Shown: positions 45,069 through 53,743 of the stretch, in pieces
Layout: each line of letters opens with the position of its first letter
Position numbering within the stretch: the stretch's first letter is position 1
Assembly (NCBI GenBank): GCA_903823115.1
Contig: CAIJRN010000044.1
Coordinates: forward strand, 1 to 53,743
From: an uncultured cyanobacterium
GTDB taxonomy: Bacteria; Cyanobacteriota; Cyanobacteriia; PCC-6307; Cyanobiaceae
Direction of reading: 5' to 3'
DNA length: 53,743 nt
Notes under the pieces: generated by a model
The model's database searches: none
What the model saw: only the letters and a program-made list of their open reading frames with translations
Told to the model about the DNA's origin: nothing
Program-made: the position numbers and the translations under genes

Positions 45069-45902
45069 TCAGAAGAGTCCCGTGGTTTTCCTGAGCTTGT
45101 TGAGCAGCCGTGCTCGCAGGCCGTGGCGTTGCTTGGAGGGATCGATCAGCGGGATGTCCTCGCCGCAGAGACGGCGGGCGATGTTCAGATAGGCCTGGCC
45201 GGCCGGCGAGGGGTTGTCCTCCAAGGTGAGCGGTTCGCCCCGGTTGGTGGAGATGATCACGCGCTCGTCCTCCTGCACCAGTCCCAGCAGCGGCAGGGCC
45301 AGGATGTCGGTGACGTCGTCGACGGCGAGCATCTCCTGGTTGGCCATCATCTTGGGGCGCACCCGGTTGAGCACCAGCTGCACCGGCTTGACGTCCATGG
45401 TGGACAGCAGGCCGATCACCCGGTCGGCATCGCGCACCGCCGAAACTTCCGGGGTGGTGATCACGATCGCCTCCCTGGCTGCGGCCGCCGCATTCTTGAA
45501 GCCCTGTTCGATGCCGGCGGGGGCGTCGATCAGCACGTAGTCGGAGCGTTCGGCCAGCAGACGGGCGATGGTCTGCATGTCCTCGGGCGTCAGCCACTCG
45601 AGCATGCGGGGATTGCCGGCCGGCAACAGGGCCAGGTTGGGCTGCTGCTTGTGCTTGACCAGCGCCTGGTCGAGCCGGCAGGTTTCGGCCAGCACCTCCT
45701 GGGCGGTGTAGATGATGCGGTTTTCCAGACCCAGAAGCAGGTCGAGGTTGCGCAGACCGAAGTCGGCGTCGAGCACGGCCACGGTTTTACCGAGCCGGGC
45801 CAGGGCGACACCCAGGTTGGCGGTGAGGGTGGTCTTGCCCACTCCCCCCTTGCCGGAACAGATCAGGATGATGCGGGCGGAAGCTGTCGTCACGGCGTCC
45901 AT
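45069..45902 (-). CDS. minD: Septum site-determining ATPase MinD
   Basis: A 277-residue ParA/MinD ATPase that binds the membrane and positions MinC. The deviant Walker A is [20 protein letters not shown]; further motifs are [20 protein letters not shown] and [14 protein letters not shown]. The C-terminal amphipathic membrane-targeting helix is present ([16 protein letters not shown]). ATG 45902 is preferred; an upstream in-frame ATG would add a 31-residue low-complexity segment. minE follows by 5 bases, but minC is not directly upstream: an opposite-strand cassette lies between. Confidence 0.96.
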   Translation of the reverse strand: MDAVTTASARIILICSGKGGVGKTTLTANLGVALARLGKTVAVLDADFGLRNLDLLLGLENRIIYTAQEVLAETCRLDQALVKHKQQPNLALLPAGNPRMLEWLTPEDMQTIARLLAERSDYVLIDAPAGIEQGFKNAAAAAREAIVITTPEVSAVRDADRVIGLLSTMDVKPVQLVLNRVRPKMMANQEMLAVDDVTDILALPLLGLVQEDERVIISTNRGEPLTLEDNPSPAGQAYLNIARRLCGEDIPLIDPSKQRHGLRARLLNKLRKTTGLF

Positions 45903-46026
45903 CGGCGTCGATGCACGGTAGGTCGGCGGTGCCGATCGCGCTGCCTGGTTCGCAGCGCTGATGCTGGCTTGCTCGACAGGCCCGAGCCCCCTCACCTAAA
46001 ACAAGCTCTGGATCTTGATCCCCCTG

Positions 46027-47025
46027 ATGGCCGAACTTCTTCATCTCCATCAGCGTCTGGTGGTCATGCCCGACGACGGCTGTCGCTCCGTGGTTGAGCT
46101 GATCGATTCGGCCCGCGAGCAGCTGCTGCTCAAGCAGTTCAAGCTGCAGTCCGAAGACATCGAGCAGGCCCTGCAGCGGGCCCGGGAGCGGGGGGTGCAG
46201 GTGCGGGTGATGCTCAACCCCCACACCTCCGGCGGCGATCGCTGGAATGATGAGGCCTTCGCGCGCCTGCAGGCCGCGGGCATCGAGACCGCCTGGACCT
46301 CCGAGGCCTTCCCGGTCACCCATGAGAAGTCGATGGTGATCGACGAGCAGGCGGCTCTGATTGCCACCTTCAACCTCTCGGACAAATACTTCACCGAAAC
46401 CCGCGATTACGGCATCGTCAGCCAGAATCCGGTCGTTGTGGCCCAGGTGATCGCCGGCTTCGAGGCGGACTGGAATCGCACCTTCTTCGCCCCCGCCCTC
46501 GATGTCGGCCTGGTCTGGAGCAGTGCCCACAGCCGCGGCCAGATGGCCCGCATCATCGATGCCGCCACCAGCACCCTCTGGATTCAGCACCCCAAGTTTG
46601 TCGATGCGGTGATCCTCGAGCGGATCGTCTGCGCCCGTGATCGAGGCGTCAAGGTGCGGGTGCTCTGCGGCGGCAAGCACGGCATCAGTGACTGGGATAT
46701 CTATGACACGTTCTCGTCGCTGCGGATCATGCAGCGCTTCGGCGTCAAGGTGCGTCGCCAGCAGCATCTCAAGCTGCACGCCAAATTGATTCTGGTGGAT
46801 GGTCTCTATGCCCAGACCGGCTCGATGAACATCGATCGCAGCGCCTTTGATCTGCGCCGCGAGCTGGGTATCGAAAGCGATGCTCCCGAGGTGGTTGAGC
46901 GTCTCAAGCTGGTGTTCGAGGCCGATTGGAACGAAGCCAAGAAGTACAACACCCCCGATCCTCTCGATCCGAGCATGCATGAGGACGGGGAACTGCCCCC
47001 GGATCCCCACTTCGTCCATGAATGA
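46027..47025 (+). CDS. Phospholipase D-like protein with two HKD motifs
   Basis: A 332-residue cytoplasmic protein of the PLD superfamily. It has two catalytic-type repeats. The first contains VTHEKSMVIDEQAALIATFN (H-x-K-x4-D). The second contains LHAKLILVDGLYAQTGSMNI (H-x-K-x4-D-x6-G-S-x-N). It has no signal peptide or membrane helix. Members act on phosphodiester bonds in lipids or nucleic acids (cardiolipin synthases, nucleases); which one cannot be told. ATG 46027 is chosen over a TTG at 46015. It overlaps the first chromate-transporter gene by 8 bases. Confidence 0.88.
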   Translation: MAELLHLHQRLVVMPDDGCRSVVELIDSAREQLLLKQFKLQSEDIEQALQRARERGVQVRVMLNPHTSGGDRWNDEAFARLQAAGIETAWTSEAFPVTHEKSMVIDEQAALIATFNLSDKYFTETRDYGIVSQNPVVVAQVIAGFEADWNRTFFAPALDVGLVWSSAHSRGQMARIIDAATSTLWIQHPKFVDAVILERIVCARDRGVKVRVLCGGKHGISDWDIYDTFSSLRIMQRFGVKVRRQQHLKLHAKLILVDGLYAQTGSMNIDRSAFDLRRELGIESDAPEVVERLKLVFEADWNEAKKYNTPDPLDPSMHEDGELPPDPHFVHE

Positions 47026-47578
47026 GCAGCCGCCCAGCCATCGGGAACTGTTCATCGGCATGCTCCAGGTGGCCCTTTCGGCCTTCGGTGGTGGCCTCTC
47101 GGCCTGGAGCCAGAGAATCGTGGTCGAACAACGGGGCTGGCTCAGCAACGAGGAGTTCCTCACGGGCCTGACGGTGGCGCGCCTGTTCCCCGGGCCGAAT
47201 CAGATCAACATGGCCGTCTACATCGGCGCCGCCTTCCATGGCCTCAGCGGCGCCCTGGTGGCGATGGCGGGGATGTTGCTGGTGCCCTTCACGCTGCTGA
47301 TGCTGCTGGGTGTGGCCTACTTCTCCTTCCACACGTTGCCGGCGGTGGACCGCGTGCTGGCCGGGGTGGTGGCCGCCGCCGCCGGCATGGCCCTGTCGAT
47401 GGGCTTCAAGATTCTTGATCAGTACTGGAAGGATCCCGTGGCCCTGTTGCTGGCCGCGGCCACTTTTGTGGCGATGGAGTTCTTCCATGTCCGGCTGGTG
47501 CCGGTGGTGCTGATCGCCGGGCCCCTGGCGATGGCCTGGTACTGGCCGCGCACGCCCAGGTCCCCGGGTCAGCCATGA
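47018..47578 (+). CDS. chrA1: Chromate transporter, N-terminal half-type subunit
   Basis: A 186-residue short-chain CHR protein with about six hydrophobic segments. The family pattern is visible in MLQVALSAFGGGLSAWSQRI, VVEQRGWLSNEEFLTGLTVA and RLFPGPNQINMAVYIGAAFH (the FGGG and PGP motifs). Short-chain CHR proteins work as pairs encoded by adjacent genes; the partner follows. Its stop overlaps the partner's start in ATGA. Characterised relatives export chromate, but cyanobacterial substrates may differ. Confidence 0.88.
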   Translation: MNEQPPSHRELFIGMLQVALSAFGGGLSAWSQRIVVEQRGWLSNEEFLTGLTVARLFPGPNQINMAVYIGAAFHGLSGALVAMAGMLLVPFTLLMLLGVAYFSFHTLPAVDRVLAGVVAAAAGMALSMGFKILDQYWKDPVALLLAAATFVAMEFFHVRLVPVVLIAGPLAMAWYWPRTPRSPGQP

Positions 47579-48291
47579 CGCTGTCGTCGCTGCTGACCAC
47601 GGCCATGGCCACCGTCTCAGCCACTGCCACTGTCACTGCTACGGCTGCTGCCACGGTCACTGCTGCCACGGTCACCGCTGCAGCGGCTCCGGCCGTCAGT
47701 GCCGCCGCTTCAGCCCAGTGCACGCCTACCTCGCTCACGGATCTGGGCCATCTGCTGCAGGTGCTCGGCACCTTCCTGGGCCTGTCCCTGTTCTCTCTCG
47801 GCGGCGGCAACACCCTGCTGAGCGAATACCAGCACATCAGCGTCCATCAATTCTGCTGGCTCAGCCCCTCCCAGTTCGCCAATCTCTATGCCCTGGCTGA
47901 AGCGGCACCAGGCCCGAGTTCGATGCTGGTCGGCCTTCTGGGCCTGGGGGCCGCCTGGCCGGAGGGCCCCTGGTGGGCCCTGCTCAGCGGCTACGGCGCC
48001 GAGCTGGCGATCCTGTTGCCCTCGACGCTGCTGATGGTGGCGGCCTGCCTCAGCTGGAACCGGCTCAGGAACTCCCCCTGGCGCATCGCCTTTGAGCGCG
48101 GCCTCGGCCCGATCACCCTTGGCATCCTGTTTGAGGTCGGCATCAAGATCCTGCATACGGCCGACACCAATGCCGCCGGTGTCGTGGTGTCGCTGGTGGT
48201 CTGTGTGCTGATGTTGCGCACCCGCATTTCACCGCTGTGGTTCATGGCCATTGCCGGTCTCCTGGGGGGGCTGGGGGTGATCAATCGCTGA
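47575..48291 (+). CDS. chrA2: Chromate transporter, C-terminal half-type subunit with Ala/Thr/Val-rich leader
   Basis: A 238-residue partner of the preceding gene. The CHR domain begins near residue 52 (LGHLLQVLGTFLGLSLFSLG; GGGNTLLSEYQHISVHQFCW) and keeps ALAEAAPGPSSMLVGLLGLG. The first ~48 residues are a low-complexity Ala/Thr/Val stretch (MATVSATATVTATAAATVTA) not part of the family, apparently grown from short DNA repeats of the type gccacggtcactgct. The true start might lie further in. It ends 89 bases from the convergent minC. Confidence 0.87.
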   Translation: MTLSSLLTTAMATVSATATVTATAAATVTAATVTAAAAPAVSAAASAQCTPTSLTDLGHLLQVLGTFLGLSLFSLGGGNTLLSEYQHISVHQFCWLSPSQFANLYALAEAAPGPSSMLVGLLGLGAAWPEGPWWALLSGYGAELAILLPSTLLMVAACLSWNRLRNSPWRIAFERGLGPITLGILFEVGIKILHTADTNAAGVVVSLVVCVLMLRTRISPLWFMAIAGLLGGLGVINR

Positions 48292-48380
48292 GTCCTGACC
48301 GCGCCTGCCGGCTGGCTTCGGTTCGCTGGCCCGCCGGCAGGCCACCGGACAGCTCAACAGGTCAGCAGGCAGAGCGGGCT

Positions 48381-49064
48381 TCATTCACCCAGGGGCCAGC
48401 TGGGTGAGGCCGGATCGATGCGGATCTCGCCATTCACCAGGTGCGCTGTTTCGGCCTGACCCGCCGCCGGCGGGTCGGCCGGCCCCCGGGCCACCGCATC
48501 GGCGATGCGCAGCTGCAAGGGCCGCAGATGCAGGGCCACGATCCGGGCGTTGCGATCACCCCCCACGCCCGCGTGGGCCACGCCCCGCAATCGCCCCCAC
48601 ACCAGCACATGGCCAGCGGCACTGATCCTGGCTCCAGGATTCACATCCCCCAGCAGCAGCACCGAGCCCTGACTCTGCAGATGGTCGCCGGAGCGCAGAG
48701 TGCCGCGGTGGATCGTCAGGCCATCGTCCGGGGTGCTCGTGTCGTCCGGGTCTGGGGCCAGCGCCGCTGGAGCGGGCGCTTCGGTCTCCAGTCCGAGGGC
48801 CGCTGCGGCCACCAGGGTTTCGGGTCGTTGGGCGCGCACGCGAACCAGTTGCAGCTGTCGGCGCAGCAGCAGCTGCCGCAGGTCACGCAACTCCGGCAGG
48901 CGCAACAGCCAGTCGCCGGCGTCGAGCAGCAGGGTGCCCTGAAGCTTCTGGCCACCGAGGGCGTAAGTCACCTCCTCTCGGGCGCTGGCCACGCCTGTCC
49001 CGCAGGGCAGCCTCAGCTCGTGGCACTGCTGCGGGGCCAACGCCGGGATCAGTACGGCGGCCAT
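48381..49064 (-). CDS. minC: Septum site-determining protein MinC
   Basis: A 227-residue inhibitor of FtsZ polymerisation. The N-terminal half is divergent; the C-terminal beta-helix domain is clear (IHRGTLRSGDHLQSQGSVLL; LGDVNPGARISAAGHVLVWG; RLRGVAHAGVGGDRNARIVA). It lies 55 bases after the HD gene on the same strand. The minDE genes, normally next, lie about 2.5 kb further on beyond an opposite-strand cassette, so the usual minCDE transcript is broken here. Confidence 0.92.
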   Translation of the reverse strand: MAAVLIPALAPQQCHELRLPCGTGVASAREEVTYALGGQKLQGTLLLDAGDWLLRLPELRDLRQLLLRRQLQLVRVRAQRPETLVAAAALGLETEAPAPAALAPDPDDTSTPDDGLTIHRGTLRSGDHLQSQGSVLLLGDVNPGARISAAGHVLVWGRLRGVAHAGVGGDRNARIVALHLRPLQLRIADAVARGPADPPAAGQAETAHLVNGEIRIDPASPSWPLGE

Positions 49065-49119
49065 CGTCGCAAGCTGCGGTCGAGCGAAACCTAGGCGGCC
49101 CGAAGCGTCCGTCCTCAGG

Positions 49120-50364
49120 TCAATCCTGCAGCAGCCGCTGCGCCAGGGCCTGGCTGACTTCGACGGGGTGAATCAGCCAGGCGCTCTGCTGGGCCTGGGC
49201 CAGGGTGTCCACCAGGGCGGAACGCTGCTCCAAGGCCTCCAGCCGCCGGCCATCCCAGAGCCGCAGGCCCCCCTTGTAGACGTTGTATCCCCGGCTGGAG
49301 CGCTGTTGCAGGCCGCAGCAGCCCTCCGGCTCCAGGCCCGCGGCCGATGCCAGTTGCCGGGCCACGGCCAGCAGCTCCAGCCGTTCGCCGCTGGGTCGAT
49401 CGCTGACATCGGTGGCGCGCAGCAACTGGCGATCCAGCAGGCGGCGGCAGGGATCGGCCAGCTCGCTCGGTCCCTCTTCGCGCCAGCGGGCCAGGTGGTA
49501 CCCGGTGCGGATGTCGTCGTTGGCCAGGAAGTCCTCGATCGTCAGCGATTCCGCCTGCCAGAGCCAGCGGCCCATCGGCCCATCGGCCCAGACCAGGGCC
49601 GCTCCCAGCCGTCTGGCCACGCTGACGGCACGGATCAACAGCCAGGTGCTGACCACGTTGAGCCGGTGGTTGTACACGGTGCGGTACATCAGCTGCCGCA
49701 CCACCAGGTAGTGCTCCACGGCCAGGAGGCCCTTGGGGTGCACCGCCAGATTGCCGTCGGGGGCAAGGGTGAGGCTGGCCAGGATCCGCTCGAGATCCAG
49801 CTGGCCGTAGCTGGTGCCGGTGCTGAGGCTGTCGCGCAGCAGGTAGTCAAGGCGATCACAGTCGAGCTGGCTGCTGACCAGGGCTTTGATGGCACCGCAC
49901 GGGTGGCGGCCGTGCTCGAGCAGATCAGCCACCTCATCGGCCAGGCCGGGCCGTTCGGCCTCGAGTCGCTCGCGCAGGGCCGGATGCTCCCGGATCAGTC
50001 GCCCCGACCAGGTCTCGTGGCGCAGGCCGAACATCTCCTCACCGGAATGGCTGTAGGGAGCGTGGCCGACGTCATGGAGCAGGGCGGCCGCATAGAGGGC
50101 GCTGCGGTGCTCCACCAGGGTCGGCTCCAGGCGCAGCAGACGGTCGAGGGCCAGCCGGGCCAGGTGCAGCACCCCCAGCGAATGGGTGAAGCGGCTGGAT
50201 TCGGCCCCCTGAAAGGTGAGGTAGGCGGTGCCGAGCTGGCGGATCCGCCGCAGCCGCTGGAACGGGGCGGTGTCGATCAGGTCGATGGCCAGGGCTTCGG
50301 CCGGTTCGGCGTGATCGAGGCTGATCGCCCCGTGCAGGGGATCGTGATAGGTGCGTTGACTCAT
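49120..50364 (-). CDS. HD-domain phosphohydrolase
   Basis: A 414-residue metal-dependent phosphohydrolase of the dGTPase-like HD group. Metal ligands are in SSRFTHSLGVLHLARLALDR, YAAALLHDVGHAPYSHSGEE and LVSSQLDCDRLDYLLRDSLS, in the order H...HD...D. The start motif YHDPLHGAISLDHAEPAEAL matches that group. The substrate (dNTP or other nucleotide) is not known. ATG 50364 overlaps the ctpA stop (ATGA). The ctpA-HD-minC order matches what I recall for alpha-cyanobacteria. Confidence 0.9.
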   Translation of the reverse strand: MSQRTYHDPLHGAISLDHAEPAEALAIDLIDTAPFQRLRRIRQLGTAYLTFQGAESSRFTHSLGVLHLARLALDRLLRLEPTLVEHRSALYAAALLHDVGHAPYSHSGEEMFGLRHETWSGRLIREHPALRERLEAERPGLADEVADLLEHGRHPCGAIKALVSSQLDCDRLDYLLRDSLSTGTSYGQLDLERILASLTLAPDGNLAVHPKGLLAVEHYLVVRQLMYRTVYNHRLNVVSTWLLIRAVSVARRLGAALVWADGPMGRWLWQAESLTIEDFLANDDIRTGYHLARWREEGPSELADPCRRLLDRQLLRATDVSDRPSGERLELLAVARQLASAAGLEPEGCCGLQQRSSRGYNVYKGGLRLWDGRRLEALEQRSALVDTLAQAQQSAWLIHPVEVSQALAQRLLQD

Positions 50365-51680
50365 GGTGCCGCTGCCGCCTCGATGGTCTTCACCAGCAGG
50401 GTTTCGGCCTGCTCCAGCCAGCTGTCGTCATCGCCACCGGGGTTGAGGGGCTCCGGATCAGGCAGCTGCAGATCCGGTTCGATGCCCAGGTTCTGAATGT
50501 CGCGACCGCTCGGCGTCAGATAGCGGGCCACCGTCACGGCCAGGCCGCTGCCATCGCCGAGGGGGATCAGGGTCTGGATCAGACCTTTCCCATAGGTGCG
50601 GCTGCCGGCCAGGGGCGAGCGGCCGCTGTCCTGCAGGGCTCCGGCCAGAATTTCGCTGGCGCTGGCCGTGCCGCCATTCACCAGGGTCAGCATCGGGCCG
50701 GCGTAGAGGCTGCCAGCTCCGGCCACCTGACGATCGCTGATGCCGCCGCGGTCCTTGGTTTCCACGATCGGCTCCGTGTCCAGCAGGCTGTTGGCCACGG
50801 CCAGTCCCGCCTGCACCAGGCCACCGGAGTTGTTGCGCAGATCGAGCAGCAGGCCTTCGATCGGCTCCTGGCCAGGGCCCGCCGGCTGGCTGAAGGCCAT
50901 CAGGGCATCGCGCACCTGGACGGGGACCGGTTCACTGAACTGGGTGATGCGCAGCACCCCGAGCCGGTGACCATCCCGGATCACCTGGCTGGGACGCACC
51001 GGCTGCAGATCCACCTGCCGCCGTTTCAGCACGGTCTCCTTCGGGCGCTCGTTGCCCGGGGCGATCAGGGTCACGATCACCTCGCTGCCGGCATCCCCGC
51101 GCAGGGCGGATGCGGTGGCCTCCAGTCCCAGCTCCTTGCTGTTGCGGCCGTTCACGCTCACCAGCTCACTGCCGGAGGCGATGCCGGCCTCGGCCGCCGG
51201 TGAGCCAGCCAGTGGGGCGATCACCACGATCGCCTGATCGCTGGCCCGCAGGCCCAGCTGCAGTCCCACACCACAGACGGTGCCGCGGGTGTTGGACTGC
51301 AGGCTGCCGAAGTCGGCGGGCCGCAGCACCCTGGTGTAGGCGTCGCCGATCGGCTCCAGCATCGCCTCGATCGCGTCGTAGGCCTGGGAGGAGCTGACGA
51401 TCGACTTTTCGAGAGCTTTCTGGCGCAGCCTCCGCCAATGCACCGCCTCCAGCTGTGAGGGGTCGACGTAGCTCTGGTTGACCAGTCGCCAGGCGTCCAC
51501 CACCAGCGCCTGAACATCGCTGAGGGCCAGGAGCGGCCTGGGGGCCATGAGGGCTGGGCCAACAGCGACGGGCAATAGCAGCCCGATCACGGCGAGCAGG
51601 CTGAACAGGCGGCCCAGCCGCCGGCGCGCCCCTGTTTCAAAGGGTTGAGCAGGGATGGGAGGTGGGGCTGGTTCGCTCAC
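50361..51680 (-). CDS. ctpA: Carboxyl-terminal processing protease CtpA
   Basis: A 439-residue S41 protease that trims the C-terminus of the D1 protein in the lumen so that the manganese cluster can assemble. An N-terminal signal/anchor ([20 protein letters not shown]) directs export. A PDZ domain spans about 110-200 ([20 protein letters not shown]). The catalytic domain has the Ser in [20 protein letters not shown] and the Lys in [10 protein letters not shown]. The GTG at 51680 is chosen because it lies just before the signal sequence; the much longer upstream frame is a petB shadow. It is divergent from petB across 51 bases. Confidence 0.93.
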   Translation of the reverse strand: MSEPAPPPIPAQPFETGARRRLGRLFSLLAVIGLLLPVAVGPALMAPRPLLALSDVQALVVDAWRLVNQSYVDPSQLEAVHWRRLRQKALEKSIVSSSQAYDAIEAMLEPIGDAYTRVLRPADFGSLQSNTRGTVCGVGLQLGLRASDQAIVVIAPLAGSPAAEAGIASGSELVSVNGRNSKELGLEATASALRGDAGSEVIVTLIAPGNERPKETVLKRRQVDLQPVRPSQVIRDGHRLGVLRITQFSEPVPVQVRDALMAFSQPAGPGQEPIEGLLLDLRNNSGGLVQAGLAVANSLLDTEPIVETKDRGGISDRQVAGAGSLYAGPMLTLVNGGTASASEILAGALQDSGRSPLAGSRTYGKGLIQTLIPLGDGSGLAVTVARYLTPSGRDIQNLGIEPDLQLPDPEPLNPGGDDDSWLEQAETLLVKTIEAAAAP

Positions 51681-51731
51681 AGGGGGGTCAGGACGATCGG
51701 TAGACTCTCGCAACCCAAGTCCCAAGGCTGC

Positions 51732-52412
51732 ATGGCGAACTCGTCTCCTGCCGCACCCGACGCCAAGAATCCGGTTTTCAACTGGTTCGACGAACGTCTG
51801 GAAATCCAGGCCATCGTCGATGACGTCTCGGCGAAGTACGTGCCCCCGCACGTCAACATCTTTTATTGCCTCGGCGGCATCACCCTGGTCTGCTTCCTGA
51901 TCCAGTTCGCCACTGGCTTTGCGATGACCTTCTACTACAAGCCGACGGTGGTGGAGGCCTACACCTCGGTTGAATACCTGATGACGGATGTCAGCTTCGG
52001 TTGGCTGATCCGTTCCGTGCATCGCTGGAGCGCCTCGATGATGGTGCTGATGCTGATCCTGCACGTGTTCCGGGTGTACCTCACCGGCGGCTTCAAGCGT
52101 CCCCGCGAGCTCACCTGGGTCACCGGCGTCACCATGGCGGTCATCACGGTGTCCTTCGGCGTCACCGGCTACTCCCTGCCCTGGGATCAGGTTGGCTATT
52201 GGGCCGTCAAGATCGTCAGCGGCGTACCGGCAGCTGTGCCCGTCATCGGCGATTTCATGGTCGAGCTGCTGCGCGGCGGTGAGAGCGTCGGTCAGTCCAC
52301 GCTCACTCGCTTCTACAGCCTGCACACCTTTGTGCTGCCCTGGCTGCTGGCTGTGTTCATGCTGATCCACTTCCTGATGATCCGTAAGCAGGGCATCTCC
52401 GGTCCCCTCTGA
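51732..52412 (+). CDS. petB: Cytochrome b6
   Basis: A 226-residue subunit of the cytochrome b6f complex with four transmembrane helices. Heme-ligating His pairs are in [20 protein letters not shown] and [20 protein letters not shown] plus [12 protein letters not shown]. The Cys for heme ci is in [15 protein letters not shown]. It is slightly longer than usual because of a hydrophilic N-terminal stretch ([18 protein letters not shown]). A later start could restore the standard length but no in-frame ATG is available. petD follows 43 bases on. Confidence 0.97.
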   Translation: MANSSPAAPDAKNPVFNWFDERLEIQAIVDDVSAKYVPPHVNIFYCLGGITLVCFLIQFATGFAMTFYYKPTVVEAYTSVEYLMTDVSFGWLIRSVHRWSASMMVLMLILHVFRVYLTGGFKRPRELTWVTGVTMAVITVSFGVTGYSLPWDQVGYWAVKIVSGVPAAVPVIGDFMVELLRGGESVGQSTLTRFYSLHTFVLPWLLAVFMLIHFLMIRKQGISGPL

Positions 52413-52455
52413 ATCACCGTCAGTCCGCCTACGCTGCATCCACGCGCTCTGAACC

Positions 52456-52938
52456 ATGCACATCCTCAAGAAGCCTGATCTCACCGATCCCAAGCTGCGC
52501 GCCAAACTGGCCAAGGGCATGGGTCACAACTATTACGGCGAGCCGGCCTGGCCCAACGACCTCCTCTACATCTTCCCCGTGGTCATCATGGGGACCTTCG
52601 CCTGCATCGTCGGTCTGGCGGTCCTTGACCCGGCCATGCTGCTCGACAAGGCCGATCCCTTCGCCACGCCGCTGGAGATCCTCCCCGAGTGGTACCTGTA
52701 CCCGGTCTTCCAGATCCTGCGGGTCGTTCCCAACAAGTTGCTGGGCATCGCTCTGCAGACCATGATCCCCCTGGGGCTCATGCTGATCCCCTTCATCGAA
52801 AGCTTCAACAAGTTCCAGAACCCGTTCCGTCGGCCTGTTGCCATGGCCGCCTTCCTGTTCGGCACCTTCTTCACCATCTACCTGGGCATCGGTGCGGCTC
52901 TGCCGATCGACAAGTCCCTCACCCTGGGTCTGTTCTGA
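52456..52938 (+). CDS. petD: Cytochrome b6f complex subunit IV
   Basis: A 160-residue three-helix subunit that completes the quinol-oxidation site with cytochrome b6. It begins [20 protein letters not shown] and carries the conserved PEWY loop in [20 protein letters not shown]. The length is standard. It forms a petB-petD operon and is followed 39 bases later by an intrinsic terminator. Confidence 0.98.
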   Translation: MHILKKPDLTDPKLRAKLAKGMGHNYYGEPAWPNDLLYIFPVVIMGTFACIVGLAVLDPAMLLDKADPFATPLEILPEWYLYPVFQILRVVPNKLLGIALQTMIPLGLMLIPFIESFNKFQNPFRRPVAMAAFLFGTFFTIYLGIGAALPIDKSLTLGLF

Positions 52939-52975
52939 GTTCCACCGTTTGATCGGGATTCGTCCCCAATCCATC

Positions 52976-53003
52976 AGGCCGCGGCTCAGTCCGCGGCTTT
53001 TTT
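52976..53003 (+). terminator. Intrinsic terminator after petBD
   Basis: A perfect 7-bp stem GCCGCGG / CCGCGGC with a six-base loop (CTCAGT) is followed by TTTTTT. It is the clearest terminator in the window and ends the petB-petD transcript. Confidence 0.93.
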
Positions 53004-53743
53004 ATTGGCGCTGCACCTGTCGCGGTGTCGGGAGCAGACCAGACCAGGCTGGCTTGGATGTGCCCAGGCTGGCAGCGCCGACAGACTGGGCGATCAGGAA
53101 GCCAGGTCCCAGGCCCCGGAGGGTTGTGGCTGAGCCCAAAGGCGCCCGTACGTCCTGATCGACAGCCTGGGGGCTTCACAGCGGATTCCGCCAGTGCGAA
53201 CTTTTGTTCCCCTGCCCCATCGTGCTGGGAGCTGGTTGTAGCCGCCTCCATGAGCTGTTCGTGGGCACAGGGCCGCTCGTCATGGCCCCAGGCCCTGGTC
53301 AGGGCGGGATGCATCTGGGCTTGATCGCCTCTCTGTCCGCAATCACTCACCTGTGGGGCTGGGTGGAGGCATGCAGGTTCCGATCGCGAACATCGTTGCG
53401 CTCCCAAGGCGTTTCCAGACGCAAGAATCAAGCTGTCACTGGGCTTTGGAGCGATATCACCAGGCTGTGATTGCGGTTTTCAGGCCGATCAAGCGCTGAG
53501 ATTGCCCCAACGGGGAAAGGCGGGCGTCCGGATCGCAGGGAATGGGGCCCAAGGGGTGGTAATATTTTGGACTGCGCGGGAAACCGAGCAGCCGTCCGAC
53601 CGGAGGGTTCAGAAGGGTCGAGAGCCGAAAAGCCTCGAACTGGAAGAGACCAAAGGAGAGGCGGAACGGGTGAGCTGCTAGGTTCACCAAGTCTCAAACG
53701 GAGCGGCTGAAGCCGCACCCAAGAGGCGATCTACGACGAAGGA
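53004..53743. other. Non-coding 3' edge of the window
   Basis: 740 bases without a supported gene. From about 53570 to the end the plus strand becomes purine-rich with motifs such as gggaaaccgagcagcc and gaccaaaggagaggcgg and a GCGGC-TGAA-GCCGC hairpin at 53703-53716. This looks more like a structured RNA leader (for example of an rRNA operon starting beyond the window) than coding DNA. The identity is unproven. Confidence 0.45.
53557..53565 (+). promoter_or_regulatory. Candidate extended -10 promoter element
   Basis: TGGTAATAT fits the extended -10 pattern TG-N-TATAAT-like, in an otherwise GC-rich stretch. No good -35 lies 16-18 bases upstream. It would start a transcript at about 53572 running into the purine-rich sequence at the window edge. 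Confidence 0.3.

Noticed and set aside
51681-52520. Upstream extension of the ctpA frame over petB
   Set aside because: It is antisense to petB/petD and unlike any protease; the real start lies next to the signal sequence at 51680.
53557-53743. Two-piece tmRNA or RNase P RNA at the window end
   Set aside because: No tag-peptide coding stretch (A-N-N-I-V type) and no conserved RNase P motif such as GAGGAAAGTC is visible.

Overview
The window is chromosomal DNA of a high-GC unicellular alpha-cyanobacterium of the Cyanobium / freshwater or coastal Synechococcus type. The evidence is a complete phycocyanin locus with no phycoerythrin genes in view, photosystem II genes (psbB, psbT, psbM), cytochrome b6f genes (petB, petD), the D1-processing protease ctpA, the response regulator rpaB, and gene neighbourhoods typical of that lineage (psbT-psbB / ferredoxin-psbM; ctpA-HD-minC near petBD). 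No database search was possible; the species is an inference.

Layout. 1-5.3 kb: phycobilisome rod genes. cpcC and cpcD precede cpcB and cpcA on the minus strand, with an intrinsic terminator between the two pairs. A rod linker with a C-terminal membrane helix (CpcL/CpcG2 type) and the lyase gene cpcT lie upstream. 4.9-11.0 kb: a long minus-strand run from rpsA through a HAD phosphatase, metK, a FGGY sugar kinase, a 39-residue membrane peptide, a DUF2470 protein, comF and tRNA-Phe to a small conserved gene. 11.2-14.5 kb: nrdR, psbT, psbB and the divergent ferredoxin-psbM pair. 14.5-15.5 kb: about 1 kb with no recognisable gene. 15.5-20.4 kb: universal stress protein, thioesterase, dprA, prmC, a TsaC/Sua5-type gene and two small membrane proteins. 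20.8-27.8 kb: a CorC/CNNM-type protein, a frameshifted AraC regulator, an HPP-family membrane protein, rpaB, a Nif11-like peptide, YccF and VIT1/CCC1 proteins.

27.9-31.1 kb: selenium metabolism, with an NADH-dehydrogenase-like/SelD fusion converging on mnmH. 31.4-35.3 kb: yjbQ followed by a PhnD/PhnC/PhnE-type ABC importer with a small extra ORF. 35.4-39 kb: a PilZ protein, small ORFs, then a Fur-box-preceded feoAB ferrous iron operon. 38.9-39.8 kb is a visibly AT-richer gap. 40.2-43.8 kb: an unusual continuous ORF joining PAS sensor sequence to an OprB-like porin across four perfect 18-bp repeats, converging on an MtaD-type deaminase. 44.2-52.9 kb: a LuxR-HTH protein, then minE-minD, separated from minC-HD-ctpA by an opposite-strand cassette (a PLD-like protein and a split chromate transporter), then divergent petB-petD. 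53.0-53.7 kb: non-coding, ending in a purine-rich, leader-like stretch.

The genes are mostly housekeeping and photosynthesis genes. The most unusual points are the PAS-porin fusion, the interruption of the min cluster, the membrane-anchored rod linker, the yjbQ/ABC operon, and a terminator-like hairpin repeated inside the HAD gene.
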